A stretch of DNA of 32,500 bases from Prorocentrum cordatum (taxonomy: Eukaryota; Sar; Dinophyceae; Prorocentrales; Prorocentraceae): contig CAUYUJ010009522.1 in assembly GCA_963575745.1 (NCBI GenBank), positions 1-32,500 on the forward strand, given 5' to 3'. This document shows, in pieces, positions 18,230-27,722 of this stretch (position 1 is the stretch's first letter; the number at the start of each line of letters is the position of its first letter). The position numbers and the translations under genes are program-made. The notes under the pieces were generated by a model. That model was not told the DNA's origin. It did no database searches and worked only from the letters and a program-made list of their open reading frames with translations.

Positions 18230-18344
18230 GACGGGGAAACGACTCTTCAGCAAATCAGATCGGGAGATGTGCTACAGCTGCCGAGCAGCAAGGGGCAATG
18301 CTCCGCTAGACACGGGGAGCTCAAGACCCCGAGCGTGCGATCTG

Positions 18345-19070
18345 CACAGCACGAGCCTCCCTGGTCAAAGACGAACGAGGAGCTCCAGAGGGCACAGGCC
18401 ACCACTCTCGAGTTGGAGGCCAAGCTCAAAAAACGGAATATTAATACAATGGACGTTTAATTCAACAGCGACGGAGCGGGTGATAGTGCGGAGGCCAGCA
18501 ATAATGACGAGGGCAAAACACGCGTTCGCATCGCGGCACTTGACCAACAAATCGGCATGACCAGCAAGTATGACGGTACAGCATGGTCGGCACTCGAGAT
18601 TGTCTTACAACGGCGCGAGAGGGTCTACAGACGACCATCAACCAGCACGAGCCAGCTGCAGCTAGAATATTCAATGTGACTCGGAATATTGAAACTGTGG
18701 TATTGAAGATCTCTAAGCAAGATGAGGCCGTCCTCGATAAGAAAATTCAGCTCACTGAGATGCGGAAGGAAATAGACTCCTCAGAGAAGGCCACTGCTGA
18801 AAAGAACGCCAAGCTTGAAGAGACACGCGCGTAAGCCATAAAGGATGCCAAGTCCAGCACCATGCCCCCACAGTGCGGGAAAGCCGACGAGCAGAAGGTC
18901 ACGGCCATCAGGCTCGACGCCACGAAGTTGGGCGAGGTTCTGCGGGGATAAGGTGCCAGTGCGAATTCTGACAAGCTTGCTGCAGGCATTGCAGACGCTA
19001 CGTCGCAAATTAATTCCAATACGAAGATCCGGGCTCTTGGCAAAGATGCCGTCTAAAGGAGTACGTTGAA
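18345..19070 (+). pseudogene. Degenerate LINE N-terminal coiled-coil region
   Basis: Several plus-frame segments joined only by frameshifts read as charged, helical sequence: KTNEELQRAQATTLELEAKL (about 18,367-18,430), KTRVRIAALDQQIGMTSKYD (about 18,510-18,570), ARIFNVTRNIETVVLKISKQ (18,660-18,720), and IDSSEKATAEKNAKLEETRA then a stop and AIKDAKSS (to about 18,860), then SDKLAAGIADATSQINS (about 18,965-19,020). Heptad-like spacing suggests a coiled coil. Position and style fit the region before the endonuclease in a LINE ORF. Several frameshifts and stops make it a relic. The assignment to the same element as the endonuclease downstream rests on order and orientation. Confidence 0.5.
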
Positions 19071-19626
19071 GCTGATCGGGCTAAGGACGCCGCTAGGACT
19101 CAAAAACAGAGGGCCAAAAGGAGGAAGAGCTCAACGCAGCCGACATGGACGCGCCCAAGACCATGTTCGAAGCCGAAGAAGTCCCAGTACCTGAGGAGGA
19201 CGAGGGGCGCCGAAAGGCGGCACGGGGGTCGTTGGGTTTCAGGCAGTAGCCGGCACCAACCAGGTTGACTGGTGGTAAGTTGTGCCTCCTAAGTCTTATG
19301 ATAAAGTTGCTGCTGATGGCTTTTCTTCCTCGAGCGCTACTTTCGCTGCTGGGTCATCTTTGACGACTTTGTGGCACTGTCCTGATCCTGAGAAGGCTGA
19401 GACAGGAGGCAGAACGCAACCCACTGCGACCCGTGGCATTGCTACGGTTGCAGGCCGGCCGGGGGGCGAGAGGCCCCTGCCCTCTGAATCGGCCGGAGGA
19501 GTACGGACGAGTTCTCAGATGACTCCGGATGGTGGGACGATCTCAAACGTGGACTCCAAGATGGCTGGCTGATGCTCAGCCACAGATCACCACAGTGAAC
19601 TCAGATGCGGCTGGCCCTCTATGGAA
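19071..19626 (+). pseudogene. Degenerate LINE segment up to the interrupted endonuclease start
   Basis: The frame open from 19,282 to 19,572 is S, G and P rich with no recognised domain. In another frame, just before the break, DAQPQITTVNSDAAGPLWN (about 19,570-19,627) looks like the first strand of an endonuclease/exonuclease/phosphatase domain, where families commonly have an ITxxN-type start. Unit F cuts the frame at this point. Confidence 0.45.
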
Positions 19627-20348
19627 CATGATGGACCCACGAACCCGGAAAGGGATATAGACGTGTGCAGCATGGTCACGTTTTCACGATATCCAACTGG
19701 GCGACACCTCACGAAACATCCCACGAGACACCCCGCGAAACATCCCAGGAGACACCTCACGAAACAACCCACGAGACACCTCACGAAACATTCCACGAGA
19801 CACCCCGTGAAACATTCCACGAGACACCCCACGAACAGGCAACCACTCAACCAGACACCCCACGAAACATTCCACGGGGGTGCGACTGGGTGTGGTCGTG
19901 CTGGGGTGTGGTCGTGCTGGAGTATGGTCGTGGGGGTCGTGCTGGGGTGTGGTCGTGCTGGGAGGTGGTCGTGCTGGGGGTGTGGTCGTGCTGGGGTGTG
20001 GTCGTGCTGGGGTGTGGTCGTGCTGGGGTGTGGTCGTGCTCGTGCTGGGGTGTGGTCGTGCTGGGGTGTGGTCGTGCTGGGGCGTGGTCGTGCTGGGGCG
20101 TGGTCGTGCTGGGGTGTGGTCGTGCTGGGATGTGGTCGTGCTGAGGTGGCCCGCACCCTGTGATTTATCGATCGGGATTTCAAAAACAAGCGTTTCGCCT
20201 GAGACATCCTCAAATTTTAATCCGCCGGCCTCCTTCGACCTCGATATTTATCAGGGAAAGAATCCGCCGGCCTCCTTCAAGTTGGGCACGGGGGACATTG
20301 TTTACATACTAAAAGAGAACCCTGGGCCTATGCCCTTTCCGGGAAAAA
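19627..20348 (+). mobile_element. Unit F: short subTIR minisatellite element inside a LINE
   Basis: The unit starts CATGATGGACCC with CCCGGAAAGGG (19,644-19,654), then CACGATATCCAACTGGGCGA. It has one 24-bp array (about 19,705-19,870) and a shortened 16-bp array (19,886-20,147). The right arm has CCCGCACCCTGTGATTTATC, the variant motif TTTCGCCTGAGACATCCTC (20,191), paired ATCCGCCGGCCTCC repeats, the hairpin GGGC-CTAT-GCCC, CCCTTTCCGGG (20,333-20,343) and an A-run (20,344-20,348). It is the shortest copy (700 bp between the inverted repeats). It sits where the LINE endonuclease frame breaks: left ...GPLWN, right MLKALKARLHWLRDMDA. Confidence 0.85.
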
Positions 20349-21190
20349 TGTTGAAGGCGTTGAAGGCGCGGCTGCACTGGCTCAGGGACATGGACGCGAT
20401 CGCGATATGCTGCCCAAATTTCAGAAGCCATGAAGGGACGTCGGCGATCATGGCGTTCTCTCGGTTGCTGCACGTACAGCGACAGATGGACTCAGCGCAG
20501 GACAGGCAGACCTTGTTCCCACGTTTGTCACGATGACGACAGAGAGAATTTCTCTCCTTTGCTGCCAGCCTTCTCTTGGAAAACAACCTAGCCTCGTGCT
20601 CAGAAGCAAATTGAACAGAAGGAACAGGACTAGGTTTCCGGTTGCCGCGTGGTCCACTAAAAAAGTGCCCCATACAGACCGGCTCGGCTGAATTCATTTC
20701 CGCGACCATCAATCACCTGGAGTCTGGCCTGCACGCGCTGTCGCTGAGCAAGCCAATTGAGGCTTGAAGGGCAGGGTGGTGCTACTCTACTTGCACTTTA
20801 AAGGCTCCGCGGCACTCGACACATTCAACTTACCGGCGCCGTACAGAATGGCTATATTCATTGGGGGGCTCAACGCAAAGAATCGCCATTGGACTGTTCG
20901 CGGTGGTTTAAAATTGTAATCAATCAGCTCAGAGGGCGAGCTTGGTCGGAACAAAACAAGGCGCTCTGCATTGCACCAGTGGGCGCAGCATGCCGAAGGG
21001 GCAAAGGCGCTGAAAGTCGGACTGATGACTACTTCCTCTTGTCTGAGGCGCTGGCGGCGAGCGCGAGTTCACCCCTGGTCAAGGAGGCTGCCGCCACGCC
21101 CGCTCATGCGCCAGTTGCGCCACCTTTCCCTGCGACGGACAAGGACATATGGTTTCGGCTTCCAGCTGAGCCACGACAACTGCCACAAGG
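20347..21190 (+). pseudogene. Degenerate LINE endonuclease (EEP/APE-like)
   Basis: The frame starting at 20,348 reads LKALKARLHWLRDMDAIAIC, which fits the early helix and strand of an EEP nuclease (a long helix, then DADVICxQE in families). At 20,764-20,892 RVVLLYLHFKGSAALDTF is followed by MAIFIGGLNAKNRHW, aligning with the family pattern VxxxYLxxxG...xxxGGDFNxxP but with L in place of the catalytic D. At 21,021-21,035 SRTDDYFLLSEAL aligns with the IDYFxVS segment. Frameshifts separate the parts. In families of this type the domain nicks the target DNA to start reverse transcription; this copy is inactive. Confidence 0.6.
20470..20541 (-). pseudogene. Possible piggyBac-type cysteine-rich fragment (tentative)
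   Basis: On the minus strand a frame within 20,302-20,712 has LCRHRDKRGNKVCLSCAESI followed by CRCTC. The spacing C-x10-C-x2-C-x4-C resembles the C-terminal cysteine-rich domain of piggyBac-type transposases. Nothing else of a transposase is seen upstream on that strand, where the plus strand carries LINE endonuclease sequence. It could be a small inserted fragment or chance. Confidence 0.2.
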
Positions 21191-22100
21191 ACATCCTGTC
21201 GGTTGCCCCAGGTATCGCACAGATTGAAGCCCAGCCATGAGAAATTAAAGATGTGCATGATCAACACACGTTGCAGCATGCCTGGGATATGGTCCTGCTG
21301 GGAGTGGGCACCATGCAATAGGCATTACAATGCAGGCCCTGGGAGCGAGGCTTACTTTGGAGGAGGGGGGGGGCACATGGAAGCCCCAACTTAAAAGACA
21401 GCATCATGGACCTCAGCAATGCGCATGGCAAGGATCGGCAATGTTAGGGCGTTTCTGGCGCAAGAAGGTGTATGAATACCTCAACCAACAAATCAGCGCT
21501 GGCCCTTTCATATCCATGACTACTGCAGCCCACATTATGACAAAGTGGTGGTGGAAGCCACAGATGCACAGGCCAGTTGGGCTCAGGTCAGATCCCAGGG
21601 CGCCCATGACTGTCCGGCAACAGCTCGAGAAATGGTTGAGGACTCGCGAGCTGCTGCAGCAGGTCGCGAAGACGGTGCTCACAAAGGGCAACTTGTGATC
21701 AACAAGGCGCTCACACTAGTCCAGAAGCTGGCACGGTCGCTGGCCCACATCACAAGCATCCTGCGCAAGGTGCAAGAGGCCCACCAGACGCGTCAGCACC
21801 GTGATGATTGGATTGGCAGATATGTAACGCTGTTGATGCTATCCCCGCGCATGGGCAGCATATGCAATTGGCTTTCCAAATTCCTGACAAGGCGGGTGGC
21901 ACAATGGTGGAACATCCCAAAGAGTCTGAGCGAGCTCGGCAGCAATGGATCAATGGATCAAGCGCGCGCTCGCTGCGGGGGCTGGGCCAGCCCATCGTGC
22001 TTCACGCGCTCAGGCACTTGAAGTGGCAGTTCGTCACGCTGATGGTTTGCAGCCTTATCAACTTGCAGATCGCGAGCTAGACCAGCGGAGTGGAGTTTGG
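21191..22100 (+). pseudogene. Degenerate linker between LINE endonuclease and reverse transcriptase
   Basis: Broken plus frames include VRQQLEKWLRTRELLQQVAK (about 21,613-21,675), MVEDSRAAAAGREDGAHKGQ and ALTLVQKLARSLAHITSILR (both within 21,545-21,785). These are helical, basic segments of the type found between the endonuclease and polymerase domains of LINEs. No catalytic motif lies here. Assignment is mainly by position. Confidence 0.4.
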
Positions 22101-23330
22101 CGCTGCCACGATGCATCCCAACTGGAACTGCCGCCAGACCACACGAGGCGGGACAAGTTGCCGAAGTTCCCCCCCGAGGGTTTGCAGGCTGCGGCCACCA
22201 CCTTCTCCTAGAAGGCCTCGGTGAGGCCGAACAGGTTACATCCGAGGGCGTTCTGGTATTTCTCGCAGCCTATCAGCGTTGCTTTCTGTGCGCCGTTGCC
22301 AGCCTGCGAGGGCATGCCAATCTGGCCTTCTGACAGAGATGATTCGCCTGGCGAAGCCCGACAGAGGCACCAGCTTAACCACGCTGGTCGAGAGTTCGGT
22401 TCGATTGTGGCCACGCGCCAGGCTGTCCATCTCGAGAGCATGTATATGTTCACATGGCGGCCCTCGCACATGGGACAGTCGGAGAGGCTACCCTCCCAGC
22501 GTTTCGTCCTATGAACATGATCACAAACTGAGATCACTGGTCGTTTGGAGGAATGTTATATAATGGTGCTTTCCAAATCTGCGAGAAGGCTTCGAGACGA
22601 TGATGTTTGAAGCGTTGGCCAGGAAGGCCCGTGAGATGAAGTCCCCCGTAGGGCTCTTGTGGATGCTCCTCAGCTCATATACTCAACCGGTGGTGATACG
22701 TGCATCTGGGTGCTGGAGTAAGGCGTTAACTGCCTTACATGGGGATGCAAATACCCTCCTCCCCATCCTCACGCACAGGGCCACACATAGCGCCCAGGGC
22801 ATGCGTCCCAACGTAGTTCCCCGAGCTTCAGTAGATGATTCGACTTTGCCATGGACGGGGCCAAAAAAAGAATCTGCGGTGGAGCCCATCAAAGGGGCCC
22901 AGGGCTTGTGAGGACACGGCCAGGTTGGGGTCAAAAAGTCTGGTTGGATTGCCACGGCTGCTTCTGGAAAGCATGGTTTTGGAAAGTTTGCTCAGGAAAG
23001 CCATTTGAAGACCGAGTTTGGGTGAGAAATCTGGGACTTGAGTTGAGCGGGCCGCAGCCCGTGGGGGGAAAAACAACAACCTATTCTTGCGCCCCAAAGA
23101 AATAAAACAACAAATAGTAAATGAATACAAACCTGGAGCCGTTAGATGAGGGGCTCCCCAGACTCAAGATGTTGCGACGGAGTGCCAGTAATCGCGTCAA
23201 CGTGATGCGGCGCGCAGGGTTGATGCCAGCTGCTGCTCATGGAGCTACGGCTGCAGGCGCCAACGATCAGGAGCTGGCCAGGCTCAGGCGGACGGCTGGC
23301 ATGCTGGCAGGCCGCACAAGATGACGCTGG
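22101..23330 (+). pseudogene. Degenerate LINE reverse transcriptase domain
   Basis: The domain would copy element RNA into DNA at the nick. Motifs in order across three frames: LPKFPPEGLQAAATTFS (about 22,160-22,210), PNRLHPRAFWYFSQ (22,227-22,268), IRLAKPDRGTSLTTLVESSV (from 22,342, matching the family pattern LxxKPxGGxRPIxLL), FEALARKAREMKSPVGLLWM (22,606-22,665, palm helix), and ASVDDSTLPWTG (around 22,825-22,860), where VDD at 22,831-22,839 fits the catalytic xxDD box. LRRSASNRVNVMRRAGLMPA and QELARLRRTAG (23,170-23,310) fit the following thumb. At least four frameshifts show it is dead. Confidence 0.7.
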
Positions 23331-23950
23331 TCCTTGCCACGCAGTCCGACGACATGCACGACGCGAACTCCGACTCGACCTTGGCACCTCTCAGGGCTCA
23401 GTCATCGTTTACCTGAGACCAAAGGCTGTCTTGGGAGGCTCCAGAGGGCGTGACAGACCGTTCACGAAACGTTCAAAGATCGGGCCACGTTGGCTGCTGC
23501 TAAAGGGCCCCATATCAGGGCTCATGTTGACTACGACAGAGATTGGCTGGGGCATGTACTCCAAAACCGTCCTCATCAATAACTTGGGTCACCAGATTGA
23601 TATATTACGGCTTCTCCCTCGATCGATCGCGGAGCTCGTGCGGCAAGGCATCGAGCGCTGGCAAGCCGTCCAGAGTCTGGAACACCACAAGGATGTCTAC
23701 GTGGGAAGGGGAGATCATCTGGACGAGGATACTCAAGAAATGCGTTGAAGGAGAGAAGGCAGCGGTCAACCATCCCAGGTTTGCCGGGGCCTTTCGAGCC
23801 TTGTGGTCAGGTGCGCTATGGTCTCGAGACCGATTTGCACGTGCTGGCAATCGCATTTCACCTCCATGCTACTGGTGCTCGGCCACGAAGGCCACCACAG
23901 AGCACGAGTTCTACGAGTGTCTTGATTGTTTATCCGGATGTACACGATGA
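23321..23950 (+). pseudogene. LINE connection region with CCHC-type zinc knuckle
   Basis: Segments TLVLATQSDDMHDANSDSTL (23,324 onward), KIGPRWLLLKGPISGLMLTT with WGMYSK (about 23,475-23,560) and LVRQGIERWQAVQSLE follow one another as in the region after the thumb of these LINEs. In another frame CYWCSATKATTEHEFYEC (23,867-23,920) has the spacing C-x2-C-x8-H-x4-C, typical of the zinc knuckle near the end of LINE polymerases. Two frame changes separate the parts. Confidence 0.65.
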
Positions 23951-24139
23951 TCCCAATTTAGCTTGTGATCCTGATATTGATGTTGTCCGCTCATTTTCTT
24001 CGAGACAAGGGCCAGCCAGGGTCGGGACAGCAGGACTGGGACTACTTTGAGACCTCCTTGCTTGTGCCTCCCTGTGTTGAAGACACTATTCAAGTGGAGT
24101 TCTGGGGTGGCTGAGAGTCTGATCGCAGTTTCTGGAGCT

Positions 24140-24259
24140 GTGTATTATGCAGATGGGTCTGGGATGGTCCCGAGTTGGCCAGAACTCAGGAGATGAGGGT
24201 CGTTGGTTCTCCAGATAGGGGTTGACGGCATGTACGGTCGTGCGTTATATGTGCCCCTG

Positions 24260-24291
<32 letters not shown>

Positions 24292-24700
24292 TCCAGATGG
24301 TGGGCAGGGCGGAGCAGTTTGCTGTCCTACAAGCGATCCGACATCTTCCCTACATCAACCTTGTAGTGTCCGACCTGCTCGGCCTCATCCAAGAAGGCGA
24401 ACGTTGCTTTCATCAGGAGACTGACGCGAAGGCGCCCTATGCCGATATCTGGCGCTCCATCTTGGCAAGGCTTCCTGATGGTGAAGGTCGCCCGCGAATC
24501 ATATAGTGCCCGTCACATCTCACGGCAGAGCGGTATATGGATGAAGGCACTGCCAAGAACGTGCCGTGGGAACGTGTGCTCGGAAACACTTGGGCGGATT
24601 ATGTCATCAAGAAAGAAGCGGCAGCCCAATCGCTCCCTGCGGTCATCGTCAAGACGTCCGAGGCTCGTGTCTCAGAAGCTTGTATGAAGGCAAAGTTATT
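24140..24700 (+). pseudogene. Degenerate LINE RNase H domain
   Basis: YYADGSG (24,143-24,163) matches the first strand of RNase H with its catalytic Asp (24,152-24,154). In the next frame RAEQFAVLQAIRHLP (Glu at 24,312-24,314) and NLVVSDLLGLIQEGERC (Asp at 24,372-24,374) fit the second and third acidic positions. In a third frame LGNTWADYVIKKEAA (Asp at 24,597-24,599) fits the last helix. All four acidic positions survive, although frameshifts and a G30 run (24,261-24,290) break the frame. RNase H removes RNA from the hybrid after reverse transcription. Confidence 0.7.
24261..24290 (+). repeat. G30 homopolymer in the RNase H relic
   Basis: Thirty consecutive G residues follow TGTGCCCCTGC and precede ATCCAGATGG. 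The run replaces the expected strand 2-3 region of RNase H. It may be a true expansion or an assembly or sequencing error. Confidence 0.9.
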
Positions 24701-25060
24701 CGCATGGGCTGCGGCCAAGATGGCTGCCAGTGGTCGCCCAGAACGTCTTCTGGGGAAGTCTGAATGCAAGGTGACCCTTTTAGGTATCATAACTCATAAT
24801 ATGGCGGTGAAGGGCCCCCAGGCTTTCCAATGCAAAGGGTGCCTAGCGATTGCTCGTACTCCGGCCAGACTAGAGAAGCTGTTGGGGTCCCTCTTGTGAG
24901 CCGACGGCCCAAGAGAGGCTCAAGGCTAGGGCCGACTTGGTGCTCCAGCAGACGCAAGCGACGGTGTTCAAGGACTCCGGGTGTTCGAACGGCTTGAGAT
25001 TGAATTTCATTTCTGGCAGAGTGCGTTTGTATGGACGTTGAAGAATCCTGACAGGGGATG
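24701..25060 (+). pseudogene. LINE C-terminal tail relic
   Basis: The frame from 24,537 runs on to 24,899 and ends FQCKGCLAIARTPARLEKLL then GSLL. The CxxC and the helix after it look like the C-terminal zinc-binding tail that follows RNase H in some dinoflagellate-type LINEs as I recall them. No second zinc half is evident before 25,060. Confidence 0.45.
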
Positions 25061-25637
25061 GTTATTGATGGGCAGCTCCCGTCAGAGTCCAACCTCTTGC
25101 CATGGATGGGCTGGCCTCCGACCTCCTTCAAACGGCTCCAGTGCATGCTCATAGGACGGCTTGTGCGCGCTGCCAGGCTGGAGGTCGCGCCGGCCCTCAG
25201 GATTTGTCATAGTCTTGGAGTTTGGGTTGGAACTGTTGCGCGTGTCCTATCCTCTCTCGTTCGTCAAGGCCCTAACCCACAGCGTCCCGCCTTCTGCAGA
25301 TGTGGTTTTGGCTCGGCGCAGCATCAGGTAATTGTAGCACTGAGAGCGCACAGCCAGTCGATTTTGAGAGCCATATGGGGCCAAGGAGGCGGCAAGCGTC
25401 GCGACCAGCGGTCCTACCAATACAAGTGGTATGCTGCTCAAGACAACCAGGGTCACGGGACAAAATCGCTCGTGTCGCTTCCCCGGGGTACTCTGGGAAT
25501 TCCAAGGGATCCTCGGGGCAGCATGTCCCCGACCAGGAGGCCTAGATTGCTTGTTTCCTCGATGTTTCTCGTGACCCCCCTGGAGGAACGCATGGACAAG
25601 CGGCAGGAGAGCACCAAACACCGCTCCCAAAAGTCCT
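25061..25637. other. Unassigned region with broken frames
   Basis: Overlapping plus and minus frames of 77-193 codons are present but none shows a domain I recognise. QRPAFCRCGFGSAQHQV (about 25,283-25,335) has a CxCxF segment only. Confidence 0.4.
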
Positions 25638-25640
25638 AGA

Positions 25641-26176
25641 AGCACAGTAAGATCTCCAACACCACGTCCTCCAGCGATACTGAGGAGAATGTGAAAATTG
25701 ACAAGAAGTACCTGGCCCGTCACTCGAAACGCTTTCGCACGTATTTGAAGGATTCAGCTCAGAAGGAGAAGGATGCTGAGTACGTCCGCCAAGGCAAACT
25801 CATTGCGGAGGCCATTGCGCCCCAGCTTTCCGCGGCCATGGCAGCAGCAGCCGTGAATGTTGCTCTCAGTCCAGAGGCATCCAGCAGTGCAGCGCCCAGT
25901 AATTCGGCACCTCCTCCGCCCGCAATCGAGGATACCAATGTGTCGAACGCTACTCAGATCGCTTTCCTCGAAATGGTTATGAAGGACAAAGTGTCTCTCA
26001 GCACCGGCACGCTCGAAGAACTCACCGAGGGCCTGGGGGCCGTCTGGACGAGCAAGCCAGACATTGTCAAAGGGGTAGATGCATTCCTCAAGAAGCACAA
26101 CCGTGATGCCAGCATCCCGCGCCCAAAAAGGGAGCGTATTCAGCTACTCTGGGCCACGGCACGTAAATTGCGCTGA
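25641..26176 (+). CDS. Unrecognised helical protein or exon
   Basis: Immediately after a TAG at 25,638 a frame stays open to a TGA at 26,174-26,176 (about 178 codons; first ATG at 25,691 is GTG in the sequence, so the true start is unclear and an upstream exon is possible). The translation begins KHSKISNTTSSSDTEENVKI, then a basic helical part (KKYLARHSKRFRTYLKDSAQ), a charged helix with AEAIAPQLSAAMAAAA, an S/P/A-rich linker, and a helical tail containing FLEMVMKDKVSLSTGTLEEL and ending RERIQLLWATARKLR. Composition and lack of internal repeats suggest real coding history. I do not recognise the family. It may be part of a transposable element or a host exon. Confidence 0.35.
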
Positions 26177-26984
26177 GTACCTTCGTTCATGTGCGCTGTT
26201 CTCAATCATCCCATCAGCACCCCTATGTGCCTCGTAGTTGTCTTGCTTGCAATTGCTTTTTACACGGGTGTGTTCTTGGCCCACGAGCAGTGTGAAGGGT
26301 GGAAGTGGCAGGCCAGAGCTCAGGTCTTCAGCTCGGCTGCTGGTGCATTTGCAGCGACATAGGGGGTCATCGGTGGGCCCGGCCGCCGCGAGCAGCGTTG
26401 TACTCGCTGCGCCTGGACCTGTCCGCTGGCTGAGGCGTGCAGCATCCCTCGCCCTAGGCACAATTGCTGGCACGTGAGTCTTGAGCGTCGCAAGCAGCTG
26501 ATTGAAATCCCCAGGGGCTCCCATCGCTTCTTACACGAAAAAAACGCCGAAGGGAATGAAATCTGCTCGCGCGCTCGTCCTTACCACCTGGTTGAGCGTC
26601 TCTGGCCCAGTTTTGAAAGTTGTCCAGTCTAGGAAGCGGGTCATGCCAGGGAGCTGGCGTCGTCGGTAGGCCCTTGATGTCACCGCTTATCCAGATATAG
26701 CTGTTGCTGCCCTCGAGACGGAGCAGCTCCCAGTCTATGACTGGGCTCATCATTTCTGCGAGCGAGCGTGCAGCACCCGAGCGTGAAGCAACCAAACAAA
26801 CATCATGACAGCAGGGGGCAGGCATTGTGCGAACAGGAACTGGGGCTCACGTGCTTCGCGTGTCAACTATACTCGTTTAAGCACGAGCTGTTGTGCAGGC
26901 ATAGGCGCTTACCTGTACTGCAGCGGCCCCTCGCGAGCCGACCGACCGGAGATTCGAATTCGGACCACCGGATTCGCTACAGAG
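26177..26984. other. Unassigned spacer
   Basis: Minus-strand frames (26,144-26,524 and 26,454-26,825) are non-repetitive, about 125 codons each, but show no recognised motif. No strong inverted or direct repeats are seen. Confidence 0.4.
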
Positions 26985-26998
26985 AACCATCATCATCC

Positions 26999-27055
<57 letters not shown>

Positions 27056-27200
27056 GAACCTTCATCATCATCATCATCATCATCAGCATCATCATCATAA
27101 TCATCATCATCTGCAGCATCAGCATCATCATCCTCATCCTCATCATCATCCCCATCCTCCTCCTCCTACTCATGATCATCATAAGCAGCAGCAGAATTAC

Positions 27201-27257
<57 letters not shown>

Positions 27258-27439
27258 CATCACCATCATCGGCATCACCATCATCATCATTATCGTCATC
27301 AGCATCGTCATCATCATCGTCACCATCAGCAGCAGCAGTATCGGCACCATCATCAGCATCAGCACCATCATCAGCACCAGCAGCAGCAGAATCAGCATCA
27401 TCCCCAACACCATCATCATCATCGTCATCATCGTCATCG

Positions 27440-27492
<53 letters not shown>

Positions 27493-27590
27493 GTCATCGT
27501 CATCGTCATCGTCGTCGTCGTCGCCATCAGCACCAGCATCAGCCTCAGCCTCATCCTCATCATCAGCAGCAGCAGCAACATCCTCCTCCT
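26985..27590. repeat. (ATC)n-rich trinucleotide tract
   Basis: About 600 bp of (CAT/ATC)n with CAG, CGT and CCT interruptions. All six frames yield homopolymeric H, I, S, M, D or T runs. The long plus and minus frames crossing it are artefacts. Confidence 0.95.
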
Positions 27591-27722
27591 CCTCCTCCTC
27601 CTCCCTCCTCCCTCCTCCCTCCTCCCTCCTCCCTCCTCCCTCCTCCCTCCTCCCTCCTCCCTCCTCCCTCCTCCCTCCTCCCTCCTCCCTCCTCCCTCCT
27701 CCCTCCTCCTCCTCCTCCTCCA
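27591..27722. repeat. 7-bp CTCCCTC minisatellite
   Basis: A (CCT)n start runs into about 15 copies of a 7-bp unit CTCCCTC and ends again in (CCT)n. The strand is pure pyrimidine over more than 100 bp. Confidence 0.95.

Noticed and set aside
3980-20348. Clear target-site duplications flanking the units
   Set aside because: Candidates such as AAAAC (D, E) or AAC (A) are confounded by the A-rich target; no unambiguous duplication of 5 bp or more is shared by all units.
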